Below, one piece after another: positions 28,201 to 39,700 of a DNA stretch of 64,000 bases. This stretch comes from Dirofilaria immitis. Taxonomy: Eukaryota; Nematoda; Chromadorea; Rhabditida; Onchocercidae. Positions within the stretch are counted from its first letter, which is position 1; the number at the start of each line of letters is the position of its first letter. Position numbers and translations under genes: made by a program. A model generated the notes under the pieces. It ran no database searches and was not told where the DNA came from. It was given only the letters and a program-made list of their open reading frames with translations. Location: NCBI GenBank assembly GCA_024305405.1, contig JAKNDB010000086.1, forward strand, positions 1,735,001 through 1,799,000. The letters are read 5' to 3'.

Positions 28201-31200
28201 TACTTGTTTATTTATTTTTTTGACACTTTGCTTTTAGTTTTGTTTTTTCAAATTAGTATTTAACAGGAAGCAAAAAATGGCCGGTGAGGATATAGCAAAA
28301 ATAGCAGTTCAAGATAGTGCTGATGGCTATTATACCGTTGCTCTTTCATTTGTTCAGCGTTCAGGTCTGTAACTCAATTGCATTAACATTATGTTTAATA
28401 GATGGATTAAAATAAATAAAGTAGATATGACGATATTATCAGCTACTTAAGAAAACTAATAATCACAGTTGTTTTTTTAAACATCGCACTCATTTTTCGA
28501 ATGGCTTGTTTGTTTTGAATATAATTTTATGATTAATTCGTTATAATTTATTGCATATTGTTAATATTTGCTGCATCATTTTTAAACTTCTCTTCAAATT
28601 GGAAGAATATTCGATTCATGTACCATAACTACATATTTTTTTTTGTAAGATTGCACTCCTTTAGTGTTACTGCCTTAAATTTGTGTTTTTTCCAAATAAT
28701 CATTATTACTAACTTATTAAGTACTTTAGAATTTTTGAATGAAAAATGGATTTAAGCCTTCTTTTAGGTTTGACAGATACTGGTACCGTACTACGTCAAA
28801 AACCAGACGTAATGCTCACTGAACAGACATCAACGCTTCAGTATTTTGCACGTGCTAGTGGTCTTGCACTTTTAGCGCTACATTTACAAATACATCATCC
28901 AACATTCAATGTTCATAATGCCATTCCTTCTTTCAGGTTTTTCATCCTTTTTTTTATGCATTCTACGAGTGAAAAGCAAGAGGTTCTGGAAGTCATATAG
29001 TTAAGAGTTTGAAATTATAGGATATCCATTATCTCATGTCTTCCCATTTATTAACAATTGAAATGCACTTATGTAGTCCTTTACGTTTCAAATGCGGGAG
29101 TGAAATGATTAATTGTTTTTCGCATTCTAAGTACATTGTCGAAATTATGTTTAAGATATATGAATAATGCATGTTCTGATCTACGTTCTTAAATTATTTC
29201 CTTTGTTTTTAAATAATGGCATCAATATTCTATGTAAATAAGGCGAAAAAGTAAAATAAAAAAAAGAAATATTTTAATTTGTTTTTTAATCGTCTTTTTT
29301 GATATGTACTTATTTTATATTGCTCATAGTTGAATATTTGTTTGTTATCATGACCAACATCAGAGATGACATATTGTAACGATAAGTAAACTTTATTTAT
29401 CATTAAGATCAGAAAAAAAATGTGAAAATCTAGTTTGACGATGTTGATGTTTAAATTGGGGTTATTTTAGGGAATCAAAAGGGAAATCAGCTGAGCAGTG
29501 GTTGATAGATTCATCAGAAACGATAACTACGAATGAGATATCGAGTTATGCCTGTCCAGCATCCATTTTCTCGTCACCAGACATATCAGCTGGGGAACCA
29601 GTGTACAGTACTTTGTATGTACCCGTTTTTGGTGGTGAAACTGATTTAGGCCCTAGCTATGAAGACTTCGAATACATTGATTCGACTACTCCAGGAGAAG
29701 TGAAAGGATGGACATACTATCCCTTATTTTCGCAAACTGATAATTCAGGAAATCATGCAACGGTTAATTTTTATTTTCAATATTTTAAATTCTCATTTTA
29801 TAATTTTTTCACTATTGCTCGACCAAGGCGTTTGTAAAATTAAGACGGTTGCTTAATCATCTGACAGGATTATAGATTGTATTAATCATTATCAGTTTTC
29901 TTCAGCCTAAAAACTACAAAAGATTGGTTCACAGCTGTCGAATCGAGTGCTGTCAATAAGATTATCGCCACATGTGATTGTCGCTTTCAGCATATTCTTG
30001 AGACTGGAAGGTTATGCCGAACTGTTGGTAACGTACGATCGAAAACGTGCTAAAAGTCTTTTACGGCTTGCAATGGGCGTCATGACTGCTGAAAGTGATA
30101 ATCTTTTGTTTTCTTTTTTTACTTGAATTTTTCTTCTATAGATACTATACTGAGTTTTTGGAGTTGGAATTGGTTCCATCACTTGTTATGCCTAATTTCA
30201 AGAGTAAATAATCCCATTTGGAAGAGAAATATTAAATTCATTCGAAGGCACTTTTGTTTAGATGATTCACTAACTGTAGAGAATTTTGAAACTTTGTGTT
30301 ATTACTGCTAATAAGCTTTTGTTCAAATATGGAAAATAGAAGTGGAATTTGGAATGGTATTTACCGTCAAGTCATATTTTTATGTAATTTATTTATTGTG
30401 CTTTCCAAATTATAGCATCCCCTGCGGATAAACCGCAAATGTTGAAGCCAGGTGTATTTCACAGAGCTATCCAGTCGCAGTCTCAATCGAAGCAGAAATC
30501 AGAATGCGAAAATCTTGGTTTACTGCCTTTTGTCGTTCTAGAAGAATTATTCAATAAATATTCACCCTGTACTGCTGATGGAAGGTAAGTTATGTTACAA
30601 CTTATTACTGCTTTTATTATTTCGCCAAACTGTGGCAAAATCAAACAAGAAAAAAAAGCAGTAGAAAAGATACGAAATAATATAGCCAAAATTTCTAGCC
30701 AATTTCTAGTTACTGCTTTCTCTTGTTTCAGACAAATTTTTTTCCTAATTTTTTTCGCCATTTAAATCTAAATTAAAGTGCAGTAATAAAGCAACAGACA
30801 TAATTTATCTTTCCTTCACTTATCCTTTCTTTTATGTACTTTTACAAAATTTTTCAAATCGGGAATATAGGATCTCATTGATGTTGTTTTGAGCTAAAAC
30901 TCGGTCAGGCATTTTTTCACAAATTAGCAACGAAGAAAGAGCTAAGCAACATAAAAAGAATAAAAGTAGAAAAAGAGACCGAGAATAGGAAACAAAAAAG
31001 ATTGCTATCACCAATATTATGTTGCTCTCTCTGTCAATTGATAAATTGATAAATAGATGGTTCTTAGAATCGTTGGTGTAATATTATTATTATTATTTAA
31101 TTCTGTGACCAATTTTTATACTTAAAATAATTTCCATAAAATTGTTTCATTGCACTTATCAAATGCTTCTAAAACAAAAACATAGCGTATAAATTTCAAA

Positions 31201-34200
31201 AATTGGTGATATATTAGTATGCAGTACAGGTCCTTACGAGAAGCCGCAGTGACTAATGGCATTTTGGACATTTTGTTGGATTGTTTGGCTCATTATAGTC
31301 ATCAAAAACATAAGGAAAATCCATTCGACCATCTTCCTTCCACCAACTCCTGAGGCGGTAAGCAAGTTTTTGTGCATAATGCGCAGTGTTCAGTATTATT
31401 CTTTTGCACAGCTCTTATACAGGCCGTTTTGGTCGAACGCTTATTGCGGGGTTCGTTGGAACCGGAACAGTCATCAGGTGAAGAAACCAACTTTGCTTTG
31501 ACTGCAGAAGAACGTGTAAATAATTCTGGAAATGTTGGACCAGCAGTAAACTCTAGTTCGAATATTATGCAGCAGCATAATTTTTGGGCCAAGGGCACTG
31601 GCTTTGGTAGTGGGACTACGCAACAACAATGGAATGTTGATTTGCATGTCTTAAAGAGGAAACAGGACGAACAGAACGTAACTCATTTGTTAAGAGTATG
31701 TTTTATTTCTTTAATAAAAATATTTCTTCTACGCATTTTTTAAAATGGGTTTTATCTTTTTTGATGTAAAAATTACATGAATCAACTGATACGGTCAAAC
31801 AGTGTCGTTACATTAATTCTTGTCACTTTTTTCAGTTAACCTGTTCTCGTTTTAATCTTCCTTTGGCACTATATTTCCAAAGATATAACAAACTTTAGAA
31901 TATAGGGATTCTATAATCCTTTACTTTATCGTTACAAATTTCAGGTACTTTCAAGTTTTATATATCCTAAAATTAACGAACATTTGGATAAAATTTGGTC
32001 AACTAATATTAATGGTGGTGATGCAGTTGCTTCAGGTGCACCTTTAGATCCTGAAGCACATGTTAAAAAGTCAAAATATATTTCCAATGTTTGTGTCAGG
32101 TGGCGTTTTAATTGTAACTTTGCTTTTATTCCAAAAATTTTTATCTGTTTCCTAGTTTCTGTTGTCGCTTATTGCTTTCCGTTAGATTCTAATGAGACTG
32201 TTTTTGCAGATCCATCGATGCCAGGACCCTCATCGAAACCATCATTTTCTTCAGCTATTTCACCGATCACTGTAAAACGGTCCTTGAGCTCAGCTGTAAT
32301 TAGAATGATATCTCGCTCCTGTTTATTACCAGCCCTAAGAGCATATCTTAGAAATGATTCCGGTTTGTTGTGCTTTATATGATTGAATTTCCTGTATAAG
32401 GTAATCTGGTGATGCTGATGATCTTGATGCTATTTTTTCTTTGTTTAATTCTTCGTTGTTAATGTTTTTCATTTCTCTGATCTCATCTCACTTTAACATG
32501 CGTTTTTTTCGGCACGTTGCAGTTTTGGACATATCGCAACATGTGGAACTGTATGAAGCAGTTGTATATATGGTAGCTGCATTAGCTTTGAGTCCAGAAC
32601 CAACAGGCGGAAAACAGAAGGAAGAGGACGAAATTACTGCATTGTTTTCGGAACCGGAATCAGGCTACTCAATGCATGCGATGCTAAAGAATCTGTTCAA
32701 TTGTGTTTCTGCATATCTTACTAGGCTTGCCGTAGAATCAAGCGAAGCCAGAATGCAAAGGTAAGAATTTTACTAATAAAGGGACAAATTTAATAACAAT
32801 ACCTTTAGGAAGCACGGGTTGAAAGATATCCTACTACGAGAATGATCTCTTTTCGTTACATTTTCCAGGGTCTTGGATGAAGTCCCGAAATTAAATTGCA
32901 TAGCAAACATACTTAATAATGTTATTATAAATGTAATTAATAGAAAATATATAAGATTAATAGTGATAATAATGATGATTACAATTTTAATATTGAGGGC
33001 TAATTTAAGATTCACGGAAAAATGGATTATCACAGTTGTGTTATTAAGCTCAACTCATAGCTGATCGGTAATTTTAAGAAAATGTAGATCTTTGATAATT
33101 TTTGTGTTGTCTATAGACTCTACTACATCTAAGATAACGTAGACTTGACATTATTTAAAACAACGTGAACTTTTTGAGTTAATATATGTAGTCTTCTTGT
33201 CATGAGTATTGTGAAATTCATAGAACGATGCAAGAATTATTGAAAATCTATTTTCTTAAAGCATTTGACTGGCTTTGGTTAAGCTTAATAATTAATAAGG
33301 CAATAGTTCATTTCTCCGTGGATATTAAATAATATTGGATTACGAAATTCTCAATCGGCAATTCTCAACTCCATATGAGATATTGATTGTCACTATTTGT
33401 GCAGTAAAAATTTCGAACGATGTTGAAGAGGAATTTTTGAATAATTTTGCTATTTTAAGCAAAATAATAAAAAGAAATTACGTCGTTTTTTTTTTTTTAG
33501 TTTAAACATCAAATATTAATCGTATTAATCATTTTTTAGTTTAAATGTCCAGCAAACTACGGACAACAATGAAGAGTCAGCACAAGTTCGCGAAGAAGGT
33601 CTCATGCGACTTGCACCGCTAATCACCACAGTTTGTATGGTTCTTTCGAGGAGTGAATTTTTATTTACTTTTTTATTTCATTTCACAACTTAATAAATAT
33701 TTTGTAATAGAAGAAAAGTTTATTCATATTTTATTAATGTAAATTGTTTTGTTGTTCATTCTTCAAAACAAGCGTAGTTAGTCGATATGAGACCACTATT
33801 TTTACGTTTTCAGCCGTAATTGTCTCTTAATAGTTTCCGGTAATTTTTCTAGGAGTGAAAGAGTTACCTGTAAAATCACAAAATAATGAAAAAGATGCAG
33901 TTACTGAAGAAGAAAGATATATGAAAGTTATGAAAGCTTTGCAGTTTGGTTAGCATTTATTTTTCACTATTAAATTAGTTTCATTTTTTGCATGTTATTT
34001 CACATTAAATTGGAAATTTAATTTTACGCATTTATTAATTATTTTCCAGAAACAATATCATTTTTCGCAGAGGGTTCCTTTATTCCATATCATTATGAAA
34101 GTTCTCTTTCCTCTATTGGCACTAGTTCACTAGGAAAGCGTACCAGGCGTTTGGCTCAAGAAATTGTTACACTGAGTAACTCATTGCCACTGAGTTTAAG

Positions 34201-36176
34201 TAGTTCTGTTTTTGTTCGTGCTTGTGAAGAACGATTGGATATCATGAAGGTACGTTCTCGTTTTCTTTGAAGATTTTCTGAATTGAAATTTTTGAATTTT
34301 CCTGTTTGATTAATTCGAATAGTAACATTTACCGAAAAATAAAAAGCATAGAAATAATTATATGAATGGGAATGTAAAAACAAAAGGTGGTAAAAGTACA
34401 ACAGTGTGTAGTCCTGGTACAAAAGTTCGTACTTTAATTAAGATTTCTTTTGATTTGTATCTTCGCGATTTCAAGTATTTTTTAAAGGTTTTGATAACGG
34501 GTCCGGCAGATACTCCATATATGAATGGATGTTTTGAATTTGATGTTTGGTTTCCGACTGACTATCCGAATTCACCTATGCACGTAAATCTTGAAACAAC
34601 CGGCAATCATACCGTTAGTCTCGTTAACATTTATGACTGCACAGTGAAATTGTTTTAAAATTATTTTTGTATTTGCGAGAAGACATTATGAGAGATTTTT
34701 GTTTATCAGTTTTATCCTCAAAATATTATCAACAGAATTTATTATAAATTTTAGGTTAGATTCAATCCTAACTTGTATAATGATGGGAAAGTGTGTCTAT
34801 CAGTGCTAAATACATGGCATGGTCGGCCTGAGGAACGATGGAATCCGGAAACTAGTAGTTTACTGCAGGTATAACATTAACTGCCGTACGCTCATTCATT
34901 CTTTTTCTATTGTGCTTCTTACTCATAGATCGTTAACTGCTTATAGTTTTTTCAATAACTATATCTCTTGGTTTTAATCAATTATTGATCCCCAAACGTG
35001 TATATTTGCCAGTTTTCCGTAAATTTTAAATTTCGCTTATCTATTTGATCAGAAAGTATTTAATATTTGCGTTAAACATTTTGAAGGTGATTGTAAGTGT
35101 GCAATCTTTAATCTTAGTAGCAGAACCGTATTTTAATGAACCAGGATACGAACGATCAAAATATACTCAAGCAGGACAACAGGTTGCTTACTTTCCATTG
35201 TATAATAGTTTTGTTATAACAGTTAATTTTTTGAGCAAAACTTGTTTTTAATAAATAAATGTGCTGCATAATTCGCATATATGATATATTCGTTGAGATA
35301 TTATTTGGGCTGCCTTCTTTTTCAGTATTTGTCACCCTATTTTTAATTCTTTGTTGTGCTAAATTCTCATTCATATCAAGATAAAATCAACTTAGGCTTC
35401 ACGAGATTATGATGCTAACATTCGGCAAGCAGTAGTGAAATGGGCGATGCTCGAAATGATACGGCATCCTCCACCAGCTTTCGCAGATATCGTTAAGAAA
35501 CATTTTTGGTTAAAACGAAAGGAAATATTATTACAGGTTACAGTTTTTGAATAATTTGTTCAGTTTTGACCCATATGACCAAGTATCTCAAGGATCTAAG
35601 CTTGACTGACAATAGTTTAACTTCATCTGTTTGGAGATCGAGAACGTTAACAGCTTTTATTTGATTGGGTAGTCCATCATAAGCGTCTGAGTTTTGTTAT
35701 AGTTTTTTAGCTGTTGTTTTAAGATATCGAAATGGATTGCTGAAATGGAGCAACTGGTAAAGCAACGTGGAAGTGGCCGTAGCATCCACGGCCACCTCGC
35801 TTCTTTAAAGGTACTTTTTAATGTTTCAAGTTTTTCAAGCATTTTTGTTTCCTCAATACATTCTCTGTAAGATATGCGTGCTTCTTTCTTAAATTATTTT
35901 AAGCTTTCTGAAAGCCAGTCTATCCTAAAAATTTGACTTTAATGCCTGATAGTTCAGAGACACGCTGCCGCATTGGAAGACGAATATCGGCGAATGGAGT
36001 GTCCCGTAGATATTCAGAATATAAATGCCTCACTCATTCAACAAATAAGTATCTCTGAAAATAAACGAAAAAAACCAACGGTGAATGAGCAACAGTCACA
36101 AATTGCGGATGCTTCAGAACAGATACCTCACGATAATTTAAAGAACCTCTCAACGATGAAGATCCTCAAACTATGA
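637..36176 (+). CDS. BIRC6: BIRC6/BRUCE-type giant ubiquitin ligase, 5' truncated by the window
   Basis: Orthologues of this family are very large hybrid E2/E3 ubiquitin enzymes that restrain apoptosis and act at membranes and the midbody. More than 60 short plus-strand exons follow the order of the vertebrate protein from roughly its first quarter to its C-terminus. Landmarks are a discoidin-like segment (7446-7876), a second beta-sandwich-like segment (21795-22977), WAKGTGFG near 31590 and a C-terminal UBC domain (34488-35536). The stop is at 36174-36176. The BIR domain of vertebrate BIRC6 would lie upstream of base 1, so its presence cannot be judged. At least six exons carry apparent one-base losses. 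Introns are mostly 50-600 bases; the longest is about 24008-25248. The family call is very secure. Individual boundaries are hand-placed and uncertain around 8550, 16270, 18530, 19270 and 31350. Confidence 0.93.
4897..4911. repeat. (AT)n tract
   Basis: A short run of alternating A and T lies in the intron just after the exon that ends at about 4862. It is a simple low-complexity repeat. Confidence 0.7.
7446..10206 (+). other. BIRC6: BIRC6 exons, discoidin-like segment and helical region
   Basis: Exons are about 7446-7660, 7788-7876, 8339-8555, 8711-8886, 9286-9456 and 10047-10206. The first two encode a beta-sandwich segment; [15 protein letters not shown] and [17 protein letters not shown] match the vertebrate family closely. 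Exon 7788-7876 loses frame at the T run 7845-7849. With one more T it ends in a glycine-histidine then PSWQ stretch, as in the vertebrate protein, and joins exon 8339 in phase 0. Exon 8339 encodes an [11 protein letters not shown] helix that matches the vertebrate helix following this domain. Exon 10047-10206 ([15 protein letters not shown]) matches a helical-repeat segment. The 3' end of the 8339 exon is ambiguous. Confidence 0.85.
10867..20697 (+). other. BIRC6: BIRC6 exons, central helical segment
   Basis: Likely exons are 10867-11038, 11537-11698, 12176-12279, 12535-12583, 12669-12856, 13063-13176, 13399-13620, 13892-14018, 14472-14603, 14822-14927, 15398-15555, 15639-15838, 16808-16947, 17088-17301, 17552-17703, 18022-18120, 18402-18529, 18810-18904, 19807-19926, 20098-20211 and 20558-20697. 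The 11537 exon is a charged coiled-coil-like stretch ([18 protein letters not shown]), as at this place in the vertebrate protein. Exons 12669 and 13063 match the segment with conserved CISVVQKL/VCKVLARI-like helices. The 10867 exon hits a stop after the A run 10996-11000, and one extra A keeps it open to its donor. Regions 15840-16800 and 18905-19800 hold exon candidates that I could not place. Confidence 0.72.
15061..15085 (+). repeat. (GAAAT)5 microsatellite
   Basis: Five perfect GAAAT units lie inside a BIRC6 intron. It is a simple repeat and may vary in length between individuals. Confidence 0.95.
20964..24007 (+). other. BIRC6: BIRC6 exons, second beta-sandwich-like segment
   Basis: Exons are about 20964-21178, 21795-21998, 22277-22483, 22623-22762, 22861-22977, 23471-23685 and 23805-24007. 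[14 protein letters not shown] and [13 protein letters not shown] in 22277-22483 match the vertebrate segment with an RRARSAAWSY core. The next exons continue the fold and end in [13 protein letters not shown]. Exon 22861-22977 is out of frame after the A run 22876-22880: the entering frame gives a stop after about 23 codons, while one added A gives [13 protein letters not shown], which matches the family. Exons 23471 and 23805 match the following helical repeats. Confidence 0.85.
21623..21682 (+). repeat. Three imperfect copies of a 20-base unit
   Basis: The unit TTGTATATAAGAATA plus about five bases occurs three times in tandem; the middle copy has an extra AT pair. It lies in a BIRC6 intron, a little over 100 bases before the exon at 21795. 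Confidence 0.8.
25249..33949 (+). other. BIRC6: BIRC6 exons, distal helical segment before the UBC domain
   Basis: Likely exons are 25249-25367, 25640-25794, 26169-26303, 26482-26710, 26940-27107, 27216-27355, 27685-27733, 27809-27953, 28267-28364, 28768-28936, 29471-29762, 29906-30094, 30416-30585, 31225-31357, about 31411-31696, 31945-32091, 32187-32364, 32521-32761, about 33540-33640 and 33854-33949. Family matches include [14 protein letters not shown] (28768), [20 protein letters not shown] (29906), [18 protein letters not shown] (near 31590), [10 protein letters not shown] (32187) and [14 protein letters not shown] (33854). The 29906 exon needs one extra A at 29909-29913. The 31225 exon also reaches a stop just before its donor, so another small error or a different splice is likely there. 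Confidence 0.82.
34050..36176 (+). other. BIRC6: BIRC6 C-terminal UBC (E2) domain exons
   Basis: Exons are about 34050-34249, 34488-34613, 34755-34868, 35087-35182, 35396-35536, 35724-35810 and 35958-36176. The domain opens with [17 protein letters not shown], then [20 protein letters not shown] and FPTDYPNSP. The active-site block is [20 protein letters not shown], with the catalytic cysteine codon near 34793. It closes with [20 protein letters not shown] and [16 protein letters not shown]. Identity to the vertebrate UBC domain is very high and every catalytic landmark is present, so an active E2 is expected. Exon phases join without correction. The protein ends with a short, poorly conserved hydrophilic tail. 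Confidence 0.97.
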
Positions 36177-36758
36177 GAGCTACCATTGCAAATTATATTT
36201 TCCATGGAAAACTGCTCTAGTTTTAGAGATGATAAAGTCATATGTTTTCCTGAAATTATTATCTGACTAGAATTCTGCTACGTCAAAAATTGCGGGAATC
36301 CTAGGGAAAAATCACATTGTACGAACACATTATACACCAGACTGTTTTTATGAATTATGAACTAACCAATGCCAAGTTGCACTACGGACTTCATATGTTA
36401 GATTCTTCATCATTCTTCCTACCATTAATTACTGGCATGGACAATTTCCTTTTCTGGCATCATTCAAAAACTCCAGAATTCTTTTTTCTTCACTTTTGTT
36501 CATTATATATATTTATTCCGTTATGATAATCTTTGAAGTCTCGTCATTCTTCCTAATTTGTTTAATAAAATAAATGAAGTATACAGCTTATAATATCATA
36601 TGCAGAATTATTAAAGACTTTTTTTTTCAAAATTATTCCAAAATTGTACTCCTAAACATTTTGTGCTTATAGCAGCGCACATCGGGAATTCTTTTTCATG
36701 TACCGTATAAAATGTATGCCTTTGAAAAATAATCTTAAAGGTATTTTTCCCAAACTAA
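36177..36758. other. Convergent intergenic region, BIRC6 and XRN2 3' ends
   Basis: These 582 bases separate the BIRC6 and XRN2 stop codons, which face each other. An AATAAA at 36564-36569 on the plus strand is a plausible BIRC6 polyadenylation signal. A TTTATT near 36509 could serve XRN2 on the minus strand, which would make the two 3' UTRs overlap. I see no coding signal here. Confidence 0.6.
36564..36569 (+). terminator. Candidate poly(A) signal of BIRC6
   Basis: A canonical AATAAA hexamer lies 388 bases after the BIRC6 stop in an AT-rich stretch. Position and sequence fit, but no transcript evidence is available here, and other hexamers are possible. Confidence 0.4.
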
Positions 36759-39700
36759 TTACCATCGATATACTGAATGATAAAGTGACCGATCACGGCC
36801 ACGGTTTCTAGCACGTAAAGAAATCAATTCTGAATATGGCGCATATCGAAACGGATGTCTGAGGGGCAACGGCATTTGTAATATTCCTTCGTATTCATTA
36901 AAATTTCGATATCGCCTCGGGTTTCCCAACCATTCGCTTTCCATTTGCCTTCTTTCACAAAATCTGAAAAGCAGATAAACCTTAAGAAATAATTTATCAG
37001 TTGCGAATTCTGCGGAAATTTAGGATTTAACGTCAAGTTACTTAATTTCGAATAGTTCGAGTCATCTTGCAAAGGCAAAAATAAAAATTAACTGATTAAC
37101 AGTCGGTGAATAGTTCGGTATGCGATTGTCTACGTAGCGCCCTGTTGGGACCCAGGATGGCGAATGGTACGGTCTATTATGCGAATCTGTTTGATATGCC
37201 TCAAAGAGCGGTCGAGGACCACGATTACTGAAATGTTCGACCATCCTTCGTCCCGCATCGCTTAATCCACGTCGCGGTATTTCGCGAGAAAATCCTATTT
37301 GGGGTCGATAGAGCTGAAACAGTGAAAAACGTTCATGTGTAAACTAGTGTAAAAAAGAAATAAAAACGAAGAAATAAAAAATCTAAAATCAAATTAGATT
37401 CAAGTAATAATCAAAAATTCGAAAAGTTTTTATCAAAGTACAGAGCAAATTCAACACATTGTTACTTCTTAGGGATCACCTGACTTACTTCTTTGCGATC
37501 TAGATTCATGTCTTTCAAAGTTCGTGGCACATCAATAGCTCCCGACAAACGTTTTGCAGCAAATACATGTCCTTTTTCAAATTGAGGATCTTCGTAAATC
37601 ATCATAATTATTCTGTTTTTCTGAAGCAGGAATATATGATATTTATGTCAAGAAATAATTAGCGGATGATCTGAATGGTTTTTACTATATGAAGATGGAG
37701 TGGTTAACGATATGAAAAATGGATTCAATAGGTTCATCCAGCAAAGCATACTCACATCTACATTCGCCGACTCGTCAACTAAAAATGGTGATTTATAATC
37801 TTTCTCTTTCATTACATTTTTAGTATCCATGCTAACAGTACCAGCCATTCCGAACGTCAGTGAAGTATCAATTGGTAAAGCGATCAAATCTAGAATTTTA
37901 ATGAATTATTTCTCGCTTTCATCATATTCTGAGGTTAATTTCAAAAGTTTTCTTTGGCTTATTTTTCAGCAAATAAATATACTTGAAAAAATTTAATTTT
38001 TAAAGGCTTGGTTTTAAGAGTGCTTTGTAACTATCCTTAATACTACATAAATATAAACATATCGCTTTTATTGCCCTAAAGGACTTATCAAGTCCTTTAC
38101 TACAACCAACTAGATGGATACGTAATATTTCTAATCAATATGTTTCAATACACAATATTGTATTTGCATAAACAAACGAATATAGAACATGCACCTTCTT
38201 TACTATTTTCATATAATTGTTTCGCGAATTCATAGAAAGGATGAGATGGTCCAACAAACAATCGATCCGGACCTCTGGAATTTCTTTCCTTTTCAAACGC
38301 GTCCAGTTTATCTTCCATCTTCAAAGTACCATCAATATTGAGTAAAATTTATACTATTAAAATGCGTTCAAAGAGTAATAAAAACAAACGATTAAAACGT
38401 TCCCATCAAATCCAAAAATTACACCAAACTTAAATTAATTTAGGCTAAAGTATCATCTCATGAAGATTCAAATGCCTCTAATCTTGACAAAAATATAATA
38501 AATCGGATTTTGGAAATTTCTAAATATATGTCTTTTTCCTCAGAAAAAATTAAAACATTAATCCGTAAAGTCGATTTTCTTAGACATTTGAATTCTCAAA
38601 TTGAAAAAATTTTCAATATCCGATCAAAAAAGAACCGGTTTCAGAACATCCAGAAGTCGTTTCTCATCCACAAACGGCAATAACGCAATTCCTTGCCACG
38701 CATACTTTTTACCATTCAAGTCAATAACAAAATTATCAGGATAAAAATCGATTATTGGGGAGAGAGGTGATATCATCAATTCCTGCCACGCTTTCGGCAA
38801 ATGCATTCTAAATGATTTAAATATTTTTTTTGTCCTTTATTAGATATAAATCAAAATCAACAATCAATTCGCCAATCACTTAATTACATTAAAATGCTGA
38901 CAGAAATGTTTTCCTGCAAATGCAAAAAAACTATAGGCAGTTAGAATAACAAAGAATTTAATATTGACATATCAGAATCTAAGTTTTCTTTACAGACTAA
39001 ATAATTTATACAGACAATCTTTTTCGTCTTATTTGTTAAGCTCTTCTCTATTCCGATAATATTATTCGCTTTTTCTTATTAGACATACCTGCTTGCGGCT
39101 GGAAAAACACTCATGAGCTGCTGTAACGGTTTAAAAGGTTCGGTATACGCACTGAAATCGGGCTTGAACTGAGAAATTGCATCAAAATCTGATGCGAATG
39201 GCGCATAATGAAATGGATAATACCAGTCCCAACTCGCGCAACCCTAAAACTTAAATGTTTGTTAGAACGAAAATCTAAACATTTAATCATCAGACGCCAA
39301 GAGTCTTACCAACCTGATAATAATAGTGTAATACCCAGCAAAGGCCTTCAATATATGCCAGAGCAACTTTACGTCTGAATACAATATCTTTGCCATCTAC
39401 TTGGAATTTGCTTTTATAATACCGATCTTTCCATCCGTCTTCCCACAATCTTACTTCGTCAGAAATTTCGTCCTCTGAACTGGAATTATTTTTCTGAAAA
39501 ATACATAAATTAAGAGGTTGGATGGATAAAATCCATAAAATTGTTACAAACGCAAAATTACTTATTATGTTTCTAAAAATTTGAAGAATTTACTGGTGAA
39601 GAAAAAGTCTAACCAATTTATGTTTACGATCATTGCCCTCTAATATACCAGTAGCAGGAACATGTAAAGTAACACTGTTCACTGTTTGAGTGTGTACTGC

